Below, one piece after another: positions 34,873 to 45,200 of a stretch of 64,000 nt of DNA. Both the position numbers and the translations under genes were made by a program. The first letter of the stretch is position 1, and every line of letters starts with the position of its first letter. Location of the stretch: assembly GCF_000817775.3 (NCBI RefSeq), contig NZ_JTHE03000079.1:4528-68527 (forward strand). Direction: 5' to 3'. The notes beneath the pieces are model-generated. The model saw nothing but the letters and a program-made list of their open reading frames with translations. It searched no databases and was not told the origin of the DNA. The DNA is from Lyngbya confervoides BDU141951 (GTDB taxonomy: Bacteria > Cyanobacteriota > Cyanobacteriia > Thermosynechococcales > Thermosynechococcaceae).

Positions 34873-37527
34873 ATGGAATCTGTTGCCGTACCTGGCTCAT
34901 CTGCTTCATCTTCTTTGACCGCTGGGGTTCAGCGTCACGTTCTGACCAACGGCCTGGTGGTGCTCACCAAGCCCATCCACACCGCCCCCGTGGTCAGTGT
35001 CCAGGTCTGGTATCGCGTGGGCGGTCGCAATGAGTCGCCCCAGATCAACGGCATTTCCCACCAGCTCGAACATTTGATGTTTAAGGGAACCCGCAGCCGT
35101 CCTATCCAGTTTGGACGACTTTTTAGCGCCCTCGGTAGTGCCTCGAATGCCTTCACCAGCTATGACGTGACCGCTTACTACGGCACCGCTCGCCGGGATA
35201 AGCTTGGTGCCCTGTTGACCCTGGAAGCCGACCGCATGATCAATACCGTCCTTGACGCGGCCAACTTGGCGGCGGAAAAACGGGTGGTCATTTCAGAACT
35301 CCAGGGCTACGAAAATAGTCCCAGCTATCGCCTCGGTCGCCAGGTGATGCAGCGGGCCTTTGGGTTCCATCCCTACGGCCTGCCGGTGGGCGGTACCAAG
35401 AGCGAAGTGGAGACCTTTACCCTGGATCAGGTCCAGGACTACTATCGGCGCTACTACCACCCCGGCAACGCAGTGCTGGTGATCACGGGCGATTTTGATC
35501 TGGAGGGGGCCTTGGAGCGGGTGGATCAGACCTTTGGTGTGCTGCCGGGGGGGCCGGTGCCCGAGATGGACACCCCGGTGCTGACCCCGGCCATCGCCCA
35601 GTCAACACCCCTGCTTTTGGAAGAACCTGGTAGCGTTACGCTTCTGGAGCGGGTGTATCCCCTGGTGAGCAATCAGCATCCAGATGTGCCCGCCCTGGAT
35701 TTGATGGATGCCGTTCTCAGCGCTGGCCATAACTCTCGGCTGCATCAGGCCCTTGTGGAAACCGGACTCGCCAGTCAGGTCAATACCTATAGCGCCACCC
35801 TGATGAATGGGGGCTGGTACGACCTCACCCTCATGGCGCCGCCGCAGACCGATCTAGATCCCCTGGAAACGGCCCTGAATCAAACCCTGCGATCGCTCTG
35901 GGAAGATCCCGTTACGGATGCCGAACTCGACCGGGCTCGCCAGCAGCTCATCACCCAGTTCATCTTTAGCAACCGGGACATCGATACCCAGGGCAGTCAG
36001 CTGGCCTACAACGAAATCACCACCGATGACTATCAATTTAGCGATCGCTATCTGGCTGCCCTCCACCAGGTCCAACCTCAGGATATCCAGCGCTTGGCCC
36101 AGACCTATCTACAGCCAGAGCAGGCCACCCAGGGAATTTTTAAGCCCAGCCAGCTGAGCGATACTCCCCTGCTGGTGAGCGGTGGGCAAACCCAGGAGGA
36201 CTTTGGTCCTCACCAGCCCGTCGACCCCAGCGAGGTATCCAGCTATTTGCCCGCGGAGCAAGGCCCGGAACTAGAGGCTTCCACCGTTTCTCCAGAGTCC
36301 TTTGTACTGGGCAACGGCCTGCGCGTGGTTTTACTGCCAGACCACAGCTCTCCCACCCTCACCTTGGCAGGGCACCTGCAGGCGGGCAATGCCTACGATG
36401 CGCCCGGTCAAGGGGGCCTGGCGAGTTTGGTGGCTGACACTGTAATGGCGGGAACGGAATGCCATGATGAGCGCGCCCTCACTGAGCGGCTGGAATCGCG
36501 AGGAATTCATTTAGAGTTGCAATCCTATCGAGAGGGCGTTGAGATTGAGGGCTGTGCCCTCTCGAAGGACTATCCCCTCCTGTTAGAGACCCTGGCGGAC
36601 ATTTTGCAAAGGGCCACCTTCCCTGCCGAAAAAGTGGCCCTTGCCCAATCCCAGACCATGACCCAACTGCAGATGGAACTCGACGATCCGGCACGGGTCG
36701 GGCGACGCCACTTTCAGCAAGCTCTCTTTCCTGCCCCCCACCCCTTCTATGAATTTCCCACCCTGGACAGCCTGGCCAATCTTCGTCGGGAGGACCTGCA
36801 GCAACACTATCAACGAACCTATCGGCCCGAACATCTGATTCTGGCTCTGGTCGGCGACTTTGAGGTGGCGGCTATGCAGGATCATCTCCACCAATGGTTT
36901 GGGGAGTGGCAACGGCCGCTGCCCGCCCCGGCCCTGGTTTATCCACCTGTGACCCCGCCCAGTGTGTCCCAGCAGCTAAAAATCCCCCTGGCGGGGAAGA
37001 CTCAGGTTTACAGCTATCTGGGGCATGTCAGCTTTAAGCGCAGCGACCCCTGCTACTACGGCGCCCTCATCTTGAATGAAATTCTAGGGGGCGATACCCT
37101 CTCTAGTCGACTGGGGAACGAAATTCGCGATCGCCTGGGCCTCACCTATGGCATCTATAGCTACTTCAGTGCAGGTCAGGAGACCGGATCCTTTGTGATT
37201 GAGCTGCAAACGGCCCCGGAAGACACCGAAGCGGCCCTACAAACCACTCTGAAGCTGGTTCGCCAATTGGTGCAAACGGGGGTCACCGCAGCGGAATTTC
37301 AGACCGTCCAGCGATCGCTCTTGAATGCCTATCCCATCGAGTTGGCCAGCCCGGATTCCGTGGCCCAGCGAATGCTACTCAATGCTGTGGACGGTCTGCC
37401 GCCGGAGGAAATGAGGCGCGTGCCGGAGCGGATTGCTGCGGTGACCCTCGATCAGGTTCAGCACCTTGCGCCCCAACTCATCTACCCCGACCAGATGATT
37501 CAGGTGAGTGCCGGATCCGGTCTTTAG
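34873..37527 (+). CDS. Fused double M16 (pitrilysin-family) zinc peptidase
   Basis: This 884-residue protein carries two M16 half-repeats in one chain, each with an A and a C subdomain. The first (about 20-420) has the inverted zinc motif HQLEH and the distal Glu in LLTLEADRMIN, so it is catalytic, with the R/Y motif in its C part. The second (about 450-870) has GGLASLVADTVMAG at the equivalent place and lacks the HxxEH, but it retains the substrate-binding SRLGNEIRDRLGLTYGIYSYF motif. Bacterial counterparts are often two separate genes (PqqL/YmxG pairs); the fusion resembles the chloroplast stromal peptidase architecture. Start ATG 34873 has AAGG upstream; a GTG three codons earlier is open. 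Its stop overlaps the convergent ABC gene stop. Confidence 0.92.
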   Translation: MESVAVPGSSASSSLTAGVQRHVLTNGLVVLTKPIHTAPVVSVQVWYRVGGRNESPQINGISHQLEHLMFKGTRSRPIQFGRLFSALGSASNAFTSYDVTAYYGTARRDKLGALLTLEADRMINTVLDAANLAAEKRVVISELQGYENSPSYRLGRQVMQRAFGFHPYGLPVGGTKSEVETFTLDQVQDYYRRYYHPGNAVLVITGDFDLEGALERVDQTFGVLPGGPVPEMDTPVLTPAIAQSTPLLLEEPGSVTLLERVYPLVSNQHPDVPALDLMDAVLSAGHNSRLHQALVETGLASQVNTYSATLMNGGWYDLTLMAPPQTDLDPLETALNQTLRSLWEDPVTDAELDRARQQLITQFIFSNRDIDTQGSQLAYNEITTDDYQFSDRYLAALHQVQPQDIQRLAQTYLQPEQATQGIFKPSQLSDTPLLVSGGQTQEDFGPHQPVDPSEVSSYLPAEQGPELEASTVSPESFVLGNGLRVVLLPDHSSPTLTLAGHLQAGNAYDAPGQGGLASLVADTVMAGTECHDERALTERLESRGIHLELQSYREGVEIEGCALSKDYPLLLETLADILQRATFPAEKVALAQSQTMTQLQMELDDPARVGRRHFQQALFPAPHPFYEFPTLDSLANLRREDLQQHYQRTYRPEHLILALVGDFEVAAMQDHLHQWFGEWQRPLPAPALVYPPVTPPSVSQQLKIPLAGKTQVYSYLGHVSFKRSDPCYYGALILNEILGGDTLSSRLGNEIRDRLGLTYGIYSYFSAGQETGSFVIELQTAPEDTEAALQTTLKLVRQLVQTGVTAAEFQTVQRSLLNAYPIELASPDSVAQRMLLNAVDGLPPEEMRRVPERIAAVTLDQVQHLAPQLIYPDQMIQVSAGSGL

Positions 37528-38516
37528 CGGCTGGTGTGAATCCCCCGAGCCCGCAGCTGATGCAGGAAAAAATCCTCCAGGGACTGCCGCATCCGCGAAA
37601 GACTTAAGATCTGAGCCTGACCTGCATGGATCCCACGCAGCAGCACCTCAGGATCGCCAACATACTGTCCTCGCCATTGAGAACCGTGGAATTCGACATC
37701 CGCCATCAGGTGGCGCAGTTGCTCTGGGTCGCCGCCTTGGCCGGTCACCCGGAAGGAATCCTGCTGCTGCCCCAGGAGTTCATCCAATGAGCCCGCACAC
37801 AGCAGTTCCCCCAGGGCTAAAATGGCCACGCGATCGCAAATACTCTCCACATCGGAGAGCACATGGCTATTAAAAAACACCGTTTTGCCCTGGGCCTTCA
37901 GGGAGACAATGATATCGCGCACCTGGCTGCGTCCTAGCGGGTCCAATCCCGACATCGGCTCATCTAAAAAGATAATCTTGGGATCATTCATCAAGGCCTG
38001 GGCCACACCAATGCGCTGCAGCATCCCCTTAGAATATTGGCGCATCTGCTTTTTGCGCGCCGACTTTCGATCCAGAGCCACCAGATCCAACAGCTCCGGA
38101 ATGCGCGTTTTCTGAACTGACCGGGGAATTTGAAACAGGCGCGCCACAAATTCTAAAAACTCCCAGCCCGTCAGGTAGTCGTAGAAGTAGGCATTTTCAG
38201 GCAGATAGCCCAGGTACTGCTTGACCGAGCGATCGCCCAGGGGTTTTCCCAGAATCTGTCCCTGCCCCCCACTGGGATAAATAATGCCCAGCAAAATCTT
38301 GAGCAGCGTCGTTTTTCCCGCTCCATTGGGGCCGAGTAACCCAAAGGTTTCCCCGGATTGCACCGTGAGCGAACAGCTTTTGAGGGGGGTCACCACCTTA
38401 TTGAGCCAAAAGCCGGTGCGATAGGTTTTCTTGAGCTGCGAAGTTCGTAAAATTGGCTCACTCGACGACAGGGGCGGATTGGCATTACCCGCTTGCGGAG
38501 CGACATCTTGAGACAT
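37524..38516 (-). CDS. ABC transporter ATP-binding protein
   Basis: This 330-residue single ABC ATPase has an Asn/Ser-rich N-terminal extension, Walker A GPNGAGKTT near 65, Q-loop YLPENAYFYDYLTG, a modified signature YSKGMLQR, Walker B IIFLDEPMSGLDP and H-loop FNSHVLSDVE. The C-terminal domain (about 240-330) is of the type seen in ABC-2 exporters of the NatA/GldA-like class, where the last segment LEDFFL contacts the permease. No permease gene is adjacent, so the partner is elsewhere. Start chosen at ATG 38516; a GTG six codons upstream is open. It converges on the M16 peptidase gene with overlapping stops. Confidence 0.92.
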   Translation of the reverse strand: MSQDVAPQAGNANPPLSSSEPILRTSQLKKTYRTGFWLNKVVTPLKSCSLTVQSGETFGLLGPNGAGKTTLLKILLGIIYPSGGQGQILGKPLGDRSVKQYLGYLPENAYFYDYLTGWEFLEFVARLFQIPRSVQKTRIPELLDLVALDRKSARKKQMRQYSKGMLQRIGVAQALMNDPKIIFLDEPMSGLDPLGRSQVRDIIVSLKAQGKTVFFNSHVLSDVESICDRVAILALGELLCAGSLDELLGQQQDSFRVTGQGGDPEQLRHLMADVEFHGSQWRGQYVGDPEVLLRGIHAGQAQILSLSRMRQSLEDFFLHQLRARGIHTSR

Positions 38517-38614
38517 AACAGGTCGAGAAATCACGCCTACATCACTCTCCAGAACACGACTGCTGATGGATTTTCCCAGTCACGGGTTGGTTGTGTATTT
38601 TTAAGTATTCCCAG

Positions 38615-39889
38615 CTAGCGCAAAATCAAAATCACAGACTGCAGAACCCCCACCAGCACCCCTAGAATACCGCCCAGGGCCACGATTGCCTTTAGCTCAC
38701 TGCGCACAATTCCCTGAATCGCCGTTTCTAAATCCTCAGGCGCCGTTGCGTTCACCCGATCCATAATCACCTGATCTAAGTTTAAAATCGGTAAGGCCTG
38801 GGCCACAAGTTTTTCAATATCTCGCTCCAGGTAGCGCTCCAGAATACCGGCCAAATCCTGACTTACCAGAGCCAGGGATTCTTCCACCGCCGCCGAGGAT
38901 CGCAGCCGGTTGAGCAAAATGGTGGCGCTCTCATCCCAATCAACCGACCGACTGAGTTTTTCAATGACCTGCGCCCCGCGATCCTGGACATAGCTGCGCA
39001 CCCCCTCCCGAAAATTTCGCCTGAGCTGGCGCACAGTGCTCATGGGCAAACTCTGAAGCGAAAAACTCGAGAGCCACTCCACCAGTCGCCGCCGAATCCC
39101 CAGCGCCACAATCAGTTCCGCAATGCGCTGATTGCTGCCCACCGGATCATCAATGCAGTAGCTGCGGAGGCGGAACAGGGCGTTGCGAGCACCAAACAAG
39201 TTTGCAATGACCCAGTAGGTGCCACTGGTTTTCTCACGCAGATCAAGATCCAAGGTTTGGATGTTGCGATCGGTCAAAAAATCAATCAGCATCATACGCA
39301 GGGTATCCGGAGGGATAACCACCTCCAGCACCCAGTCAGCCAGCTTCTCCGATTGGTCCTCCGTCAGGTGCAGACCCAGCAGAACCTCGTCAAAAATTTG
39401 ATTGAGCTGCTTCTTTAAAAACGATTCCCGGCGAGACAGGGCCAAGCTCAGGCGCGGAAGAGCCTGGTTGACCAGATCTCGCAGCACCTTGGCCAACACC
39501 TGGGCTGAAGAATCGGCACTGGGACCACGGCTCTGCTCCAAAGCCAGTTCCAGTAGCCACTGAATCACCATTTTTACCCGCTCAGGGGCTAGCAACCGCA
39601 AGGTAATTTTTTGCAGCTCACTCGGGGTAAGCAAGGACCCCATAATACTGTCGGAAATTCTCTGGGCCAGGCGATTTTGATTGCGAGGAATCAAACCAGG
39701 CGTGAAGGGCAGGCGCAGCCCCCCCACCTTTAGAGGCCGATAGGGCCGGAATAGCATGGTGATGGCTAGATCATTCGTAAAGTACCCAATCACACCGCCT
39801 AACAGCGGCGGCATGACGATTATTGATAGCGTCGACCAGTCCAAGCCTCTTCTCCGACCCCTAAAAATATCCGCGCCGCGTTTTTCCAT
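38615..39889 (-). CDS. DUF445 family membrane protein
   Basis: This 424-residue protein has the DUF445 (YjiN/YheB-like) pattern: an N-terminal helix [31 protein letters not shown] with the conserved GYFTN.LAI.MLF motif, [14 protein letters not shown], a long amphipathic helical body of repeats, and a C-terminal membrane helix ([25 protein letters not shown]). Both ends are thus membrane anchored. Function is unknown. It stands upstream of the ABC ATPase gene on the same strand but with a 98-bp gap. Confidence 0.9.
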   Translation of the reverse strand: MEKRGADIFRGRRRGLDWSTLSIIVMPPLLGGVIGYFTNDLAITMLFRPYRPLKVGGLRLPFTPGLIPRNQNRLAQRISDSIMGSLLTPSELQKITLRLLAPERVKMVIQWLLELALEQSRGPSADSSAQVLAKVLRDLVNQALPRLSLALSRRESFLKKQLNQIFDEVLLGLHLTEDQSEKLADWVLEVVIPPDTLRMMLIDFLTDRNIQTLDLDLREKTSGTYWVIANLFGARNALFRLRSYCIDDPVGSNQRIAELIVALGIRRRLVEWLSSFSLQSLPMSTVRQLRRNFREGVRSYVQDRGAQVIEKLSRSVDWDESATILLNRLRSSAAVEESLALVSQDLAGILERYLERDIEKLVAQALPILNLDQVIMDRVNATAPEDLETAIQGIVRSELKAIVALGGILGVLVGVLQSVILILR

Positions 39890-40072
39890 TTTAAGGGCCG
39901 TCGGCCCCCTAGCTTGCAGTCAAGCTTGCAGTCCGTCCCAGGGCCTCCCCCGCAAGGGAGAGGCAACACTAGCTCCTCGCTGGCAGACTCCGCAGCTGCC
40001 CTCCCCCAGGATATTAAGAACTATGTATAAAATGAGGAAAGAATTGCTTTGCTCTCTCAGGAAAAGATTGCT

Positions 40073-40387
40073 ATGCGGCCCTTCGACCTCCCCGATCAAG
40101 CCCTCCTTAAATCAGTTTTAGAACCACTGTTCGAGGATTTTCAGCATTGGTTTGGCCGCACACAGGTCATTCTGCAAACCCAAACTGTGGATTTTCTCAG
40201 TGAGACAGAACAAGCGGCCTTACTCCATCAACTAGATCAGGCGATGGCAGAGGTAACGGCAGCCCAGGCGTTATTTGGAGCCATGGGAGCCCAGGCAGGG
40301 GTGGAAACCACGGTCTTGATGAACTGGCATCAACTGGTGACCCAATGTTGGCAGGTGATTATGCGTTCGAGTCAGAGTGAAACGTGA
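40073..40387 (+). CDS. DUF2605 family cyanobacterial protein
   Basis: This 104-residue, mostly helical soluble protein has LPDQALLKSVLEPLFEDFQHWFGRTQVILQ, FLSETEQAALLHQLDQAMAEVTAAQALFGA and MNWHQLVTQCW, the pattern of the DUF2605 family. In cyanobacteria this family sits next to DUF2973, as here. Start ATG 40073 is preceded by AGGA; a TTG eight codons upstream is less likely. First gene of a three-gene rightward operon. Confidence 0.85.
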   Translation: MRPFDLPDQALLKSVLEPLFEDFQHWFGRTQVILQTQTVDFLSETEQAALLHQLDQAMAEVTAAQALFGAMGAQAGVETTVLMNWHQLVTQCWQVIMRSSQSET

Positions 40388-40456
40388 TAGCTTGGTAGGG
40401 GTAGCCTCACGCACGCTTTCCGTGGGTCATGTCCGGCTAGCTCTGGAGGATCAATC

Positions 40457-40750
40457 ATGATGTGGCAGTTTCTCTATATCATCGCATTTGCGTTTTTGGC
40501 GGTGCTAGCCATTGGCAACTTAATGCGCAACCTATTTGTTCTGGGTTTAGATTCTCGGCGGCCCCCCTCGCGCCCCACTGGTCAGAGGTCGTCGGTGTCG
40601 CACCCAGAGCTTCTGGACGAAGAGGGTCGGGTCATTAATGAACCTCTTCTGGTAATGCGATCCATGAGCGTCGATGATGCACGCGAGCATCTAGATTCCC
40701 TCTATCGCCAGTCTCCCGGATCCAACGATGAAACCCTGGGCGAAGTTTAG
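40457..40750 (+). CDS. DUF2973 family membrane-anchored protein
   Basis: This 97-residue protein has one N-terminal transmembrane helix (FLYIIAFAFLAVLAIGNLMRNL), a Pro/Arg-rich link, and the DUF2973 segment HPELLDEEGRVINEPLLVMRSMSVDDAREHLDSLYRQSP. The tail is predicted to be cytoplasmic. RBS GGAGG precedes the ATG. Its 3' end overlaps the start of the GTPase gene by 23 bp, so the two are translationally coupled. Function unknown. Confidence 0.88.
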   Translation: MMWQFLYIIAFAFLAVLAIGNLMRNLFVLGLDSRRPPSRPTGQRSSVSHPELLDEEGRVINEPLLVMRSMSVDDAREHLDSLYRQSPGSNDETLGEV

Positions 40751-41990
40751 ACGCTTTTCTCCCCAACGATTAGGGGAATATTTGCCCATTCAAGCGTTGC
40801 ACATCATTCCAGAGGCGCTTCGTCAGTGGTTTCAGGTAGACGAAGCCCGAATCGCCGAAATTTTAGCGCAGGTGCGCGCCCAGATCCCCACCACCGAGGT
40901 GCTGCTCCTGGGGAAACCTCAGTCGGGGAAAAGCTCCGTGATCCGGGCCCTCACCGGAGCCACTCCGGAAATTATTGGCCAGGGCTTTCGTCCCCACACC
41001 ACCCACACCCAGACCTACACCTATCCCACCCGCGATCTCCCCCTGCTGGTGTTTACTGACACGGTAGGCCTTGGGGATGGCCAGGAAGACCCCGAGAAGA
41101 TGGTGGAGGAGCTGATGATGCGGGTGTCTCCTCAGACCGCTGATCGCCAGGCCTGTGCCAAAATTATTCTGATCACCGTGAAGGTGAATGATTTTGCCAC
41201 AGACTATCTGTTAAAGCTGCTTCGATCCATCCGCGCTCAGCATCGCGCGATTCCCACCTTACTCGTGGCCACCTGTCTCCATGAGCTGTATCCACCGAGC
41301 CAGAGCGATCACCCCCCCTATCCTCCCCTCCATCCTGAGATTGAACGCGCCGTGGCCACCCTCCAAGCGCAGTTCCAGGGGCAAGCAGATCGCTTTGTTC
41401 TGGTGGACTTTACCCTAGAGGCCGATGGGTTTACTCCCACTTTTTATGGATTAGAGGCCTTTGTAGAGGCGCTCTCTGCCCTTCTGCCAGAAGCGGAGTC
41501 TCGGCTGATTCATCAGCTTCTAGACCAAGCAGAGGCCGGAAATGCGATTGAATCGGTCTATCGGGAAGCCGGACGACGCTATATCCTCCCCTTTTCCATT
41601 GCGGCCGCCACCCTGGCGGCGGTGCCCTTGCCCCTGGCCACCATGCCGGTTCTAACCTCCCTCCAGGTTTCACTGGTGGCGCTTTTGGGCCGACTGTATG
41701 GTCAGCCCCTGAGTCCATCCCAGGCGGGGGGGGTGATCAGTGCCATTGCCGGGGGCTTTGTGGCCCAGGCCATTGGTCGAGAGCTGATTAAATTTGTGCC
41801 CGGGGTGGGAAGCGTGATAGCAGCTTCCTGGGCTGGGGCTTACACTTGGGCCTTAGGAGAAGGGGCCTGCGTTTATTTCGGGGACTTGATGGGCGGCCAC
41901 CGCCCCGATCCGCAAAAGATTCAAAACACGATGCAGGAAGCCTTCAGGGCCGCCCAGGCTCGTTTTCGCAACAGTGCCTCAGAAACCTAG
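40728..41990 (+). CDS. Membrane-associated GTPase with DUF697-like C-terminus
   Basis: This 420-residue protein has an N-terminal GTPase domain with P-loop GKPQSGKSS near 62, switch I region around FRPHTTHTQ, G3 DTVGLGDG near 113 and an atypical G4 (no clear NKxD; VATCLHE). The last ~170 residues contain hydrophobic helices (FSIAAATLAAVPLPLATMPVLTSLQVSLVALLGRLYG and the GGVISAIAGGFVAQAIGRELIKFVPGVGSVIAAS segment), the DUF697/YcjF pattern, which would place it on a membrane. It is coupled to DUF2973. Such dynamin-like or Era-like GTPases in cyanobacteria are uncharacterised. Confidence 0.87.
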   Translation: MKPWAKFRRFSPQRLGEYLPIQALHIIPEALRQWFQVDEARIAEILAQVRAQIPTTEVLLLGKPQSGKSSVIRALTGATPEIIGQGFRPHTTHTQTYTYPTRDLPLLVFTDTVGLGDGQEDPEKMVEELMMRVSPQTADRQACAKIILITVKVNDFATDYLLKLLRSIRAQHRAIPTLLVATCLHELYPPSQSDHPPYPPLHPEIERAVATLQAQFQGQADRFVLVDFTLEADGFTPTFYGLEAFVEALSALLPEAESRLIHQLLDQAEAGNAIESVYREAGRRYILPFSIAAATLAAVPLPLATMPVLTSLQVSLVALLGRLYGQPLSPSQAGGVISAIAGGFVAQAIGRELIKFVPGVGSVIAASWAGAYTWALGEGACVYFGDLMGGHRPDPQKIQNTMQEAFRAAQARFRNSASET

Positions 41991-42006
41991 GGGCGCTGTT
42001 GCGCCC
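41991..42006. terminator. Hairpin directly after the GTPase stop
   Basis: GGGCGC (41991-41996), loop TGTT, GCGCCC (42001-42006) follows the stop codon at once. No T-run follows, but the stem is perfect and G+C only, so attenuation or RNA 3'-end formation is likely. Confidence 0.55.
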
Positions 42007-42236
42007 ACCACATTGGCCAAGAGAGCATGGGCCGAGTGCAGTAAACTGGATAAGATTAAGGATACGTTACAAATTGATCTGACTGCACCGACAGTGAATC
42101 CGGTTGTAATCCCAATCCCTAATCACGTCGGGCGGCGCTGGCCGGGGCTTCGCAAAGATCCACGGCTTGGCACGCAGGGATTGCTTCAGCCCAAGGTTGA
42201 TCTGCTCCTGATGGTTTGACTGTTTGCCCGGATACT

Positions 42237-45200
42237 ATGCACAACTGCCCCACCTTTGTTGAGTTATTGCGTGAGCGCGCGCAGTCCCATCCTGATCGCC
42301 TAGCTTTTTCCTTCTGGTCTGAGGGAGAGGCTGAAACCGATTATCTGACCTATGGAGAACTAGATCGACGCGCTCGGGCGATCGCGGCCCATCTGCAGGC
42401 CCGCCAGCTAGCGGGTGCGCGGGCCCTGCTGCTTTATGCTCCTAACTTAGACTTTATTACGGGGTTCTTGGGCTGCCTCTATGCCCAGGTAACTGCGGTA
42501 CCGGCCTATCCACCCCGCTCGGCGCAGATGATGTCTCGCCTAACCACCATCATTGAAGACGCCCAGGCAGCCATCGCCCTCACCTCGTCCTCTCTACTTG
42601 AGACAATTTCCCATCGCTTTCAAGATGCACATCTCACAGCCTTAGCCGACTGTTTACCAACGGACTGCCTGGATTTAGACGCCGCCGACCAGTGGCGGCC
42701 CTCCCAATTCACCCCGGAGGCGCTGGCATTTTTACAGTACACCTCTGGGTCCACCGGTCGCCCTAAGGGGGTCATGATCACCCATGGCAACCTCATCCAC
42801 AACTCCCGGCTGATCAACCACGCCTTTGAAGATACGGTGGAGAGCCAGGGGGTGTCCTGGCTGCCGCCTTACCACGATATGGGGCTGATTGGCGGGGTCT
42901 TACAGCCCCTGTTCATTGGATCTAAAACCGTTCTGATTCCGCCCGTTGCTTTTTTACAGCGACCCTACCGCTGGCTGGCCGCCATCTCCAAGGTCAAAGC
43001 CACCACCAGCGGTGCCCCCAACTTTGCCTATGAGCTGTGCGCGAAGCAAATTAAGCCCGAGCAGCGATCTGAGCTTGACCTAAGTTCTTGGACCCTGGCC
43101 TTTTCGGGAGCCGAGCCGATCCGCAGCGAGACCCTGGATTTGTTTGCCGAAACCTTTGCCTGCTGCGGATTTCAGCGGGAAGCCTTCTTTCCTTGCTACG
43201 GAATGGCGGAAACCACACTGATTGTCTCCGGGGCAAAGCGGTGGCAGCGCCCGGTGCGCTGCACGGTTTCGGAGGCGGCCCTAACCCAAAACCAGATCCA
43301 GCCGGCCTCCGAGGATGTGCCGTCCAAAACCCTAGTCAGCAGTGGTCACCCTTTATTGGGCTTGAGGGTGACCATTGTGGATCCTAAAACCCATCGCGCC
43401 TTGCCCGAGGGACAGATTGGTGAAATTTGGGTTGCCGGTGAGAGTGTGGCCCAGGGCTACTGGGGCCAACCCCAGCAAACCCAGGAGAGCTTTGCTGCCT
43501 CCATTGAGGGATCCGACCCCTCTAGCCCAACCTTCCTGAGAACCGGCGACCTGGGTTTTTTGCAGCAAGGGGATCTCTACGTCACTGGGCGACTGAAGGA
43601 TTTAATCATTATTCGGGGCCGCAATCACTATCCCCAGGACATTGAGGCCACGGTGCAAACGGCTCATTCCGCCTTGAGGGTAGGCTGCGTGGCCGCCTTT
43701 TCAGTGGAACAGGCAGACCAGGAAGTGCTGGTGATTGTTCAAGAGGTGGAGCGTACGGCCTTGCGCCGGTTGGACTCCGCAGCCGTCACCCGAGCCATTC
43801 GCCAGGCAGTGGTGGAGGCCCACCAGCTGCAACCCTCCGCCATTGTGCTGCTCAAAACCGGCGGAATTCCTAAAACTTCCAGTGGCAAAATCCAGCGGTT
43901 TGCCTGTCGGCAACGATATCTGGATCAATCCTTGCCAGTTGTAGGCCAGTGGCAGGCTTCAGATCCAGAGATCCAATCTTCCTCTTCGTTGCCATTGCCA
44001 TCCGATCCCCCGCTGTCTTCCCCAGGACAGTCCCTCGAAACCCGCGCCATCCAGGACTGGCTGGTGCATCGATTGGCCCAGCAGCTCAACCTCAGCCCTC
44101 AAGCGGTGGATATTCGCGAACCCTTGTCCAGCTTTGGCCTGGATTCCCTCGCAGCGGTTCGGCTCACCGCCGATCTAGAGGACTGGCTGGCCCCGCGATC
44201 GCCCTGGATAGGCCCCCTCTCGCCCACCTTAATCTTTGACTACCCCACCATTGCCCAGATCTCCCAATATCTGGGAACTTGTGCCTCTCAACCCCAGGCG
44301 CCTCCGTCGGCGTCCCCGCTGCCAGGGCTGGCAATGGATGATATTGCCGTGATTGGCATGGCCTGTCGATTTCCAGGTGCAGACACCCTAGAAGCGTTTT
44401 GGCAGATCCTAGAGCAGGGGCAATCGGCCATCACGCAAGCTGCTGCGGAGCCTTCTGATCCGGACATGTTAGGGGCTGCGCCGGTGCGGCGCTTTCAGCA
44501 GCCCATGAGCGGGGGCTTTTTGCGGCAGGTAGATGGCTTTGATGCTGCTTTTTTTGGCATATCCCCCCGCGAGGCCGAGCATCTCGATCCCCAGCAACGC
44601 CTCTTACTAGAGGTGGCCTGGGAGTCCTTCGAGCAGGCTGGATTGCCGCCCCACCAGCTGGCGGGAACGGCAACGGGCGTATTTGTGGGCATCAGCAGCA
44701 ACGACTATGCGCAGCTTCAGGCCAATGATGCGGCCAGCGTTTATTCAGGAACAGGCAATGCCCACAGTGTGGCCGCCAACCGCCTTTCCTACCTGTTGGA
44801 TTTGCACGGCCCTTCCCTGGCCGTTGACACGGCCTGTTCCTCTTCCCTAGTGGCAGTTCATCTAGCGAGCCAGAGCCTGCGCCAGGGAGAGTGTGACTGC
44901 GCCCTGGCGGCGGGGGTAAACGTCATTTTAGATGAAGCGCTCACGGAGACCTTTCGGCAAGCTGGCATGCTGGCACCCGACGGCACCTGTAAAACCTTTG
45001 ACGCCGAAGCCGATGGCTATGTGCGAGGCGAAGGCTGTGGGGTGGTGATCCTCAAGCGGCTTACCGATGCCCAGCGGGAGGGGAATCCGATTTGGGGCGT
45101 CATTCGCGGATCGGCAATGAACCAAGATGGCCGCAGCAATGGACTAACGGCTCCCAATGGACTGGCGCAACAGGCCGTAATTCGTCAAGCCCTGGCCCAG

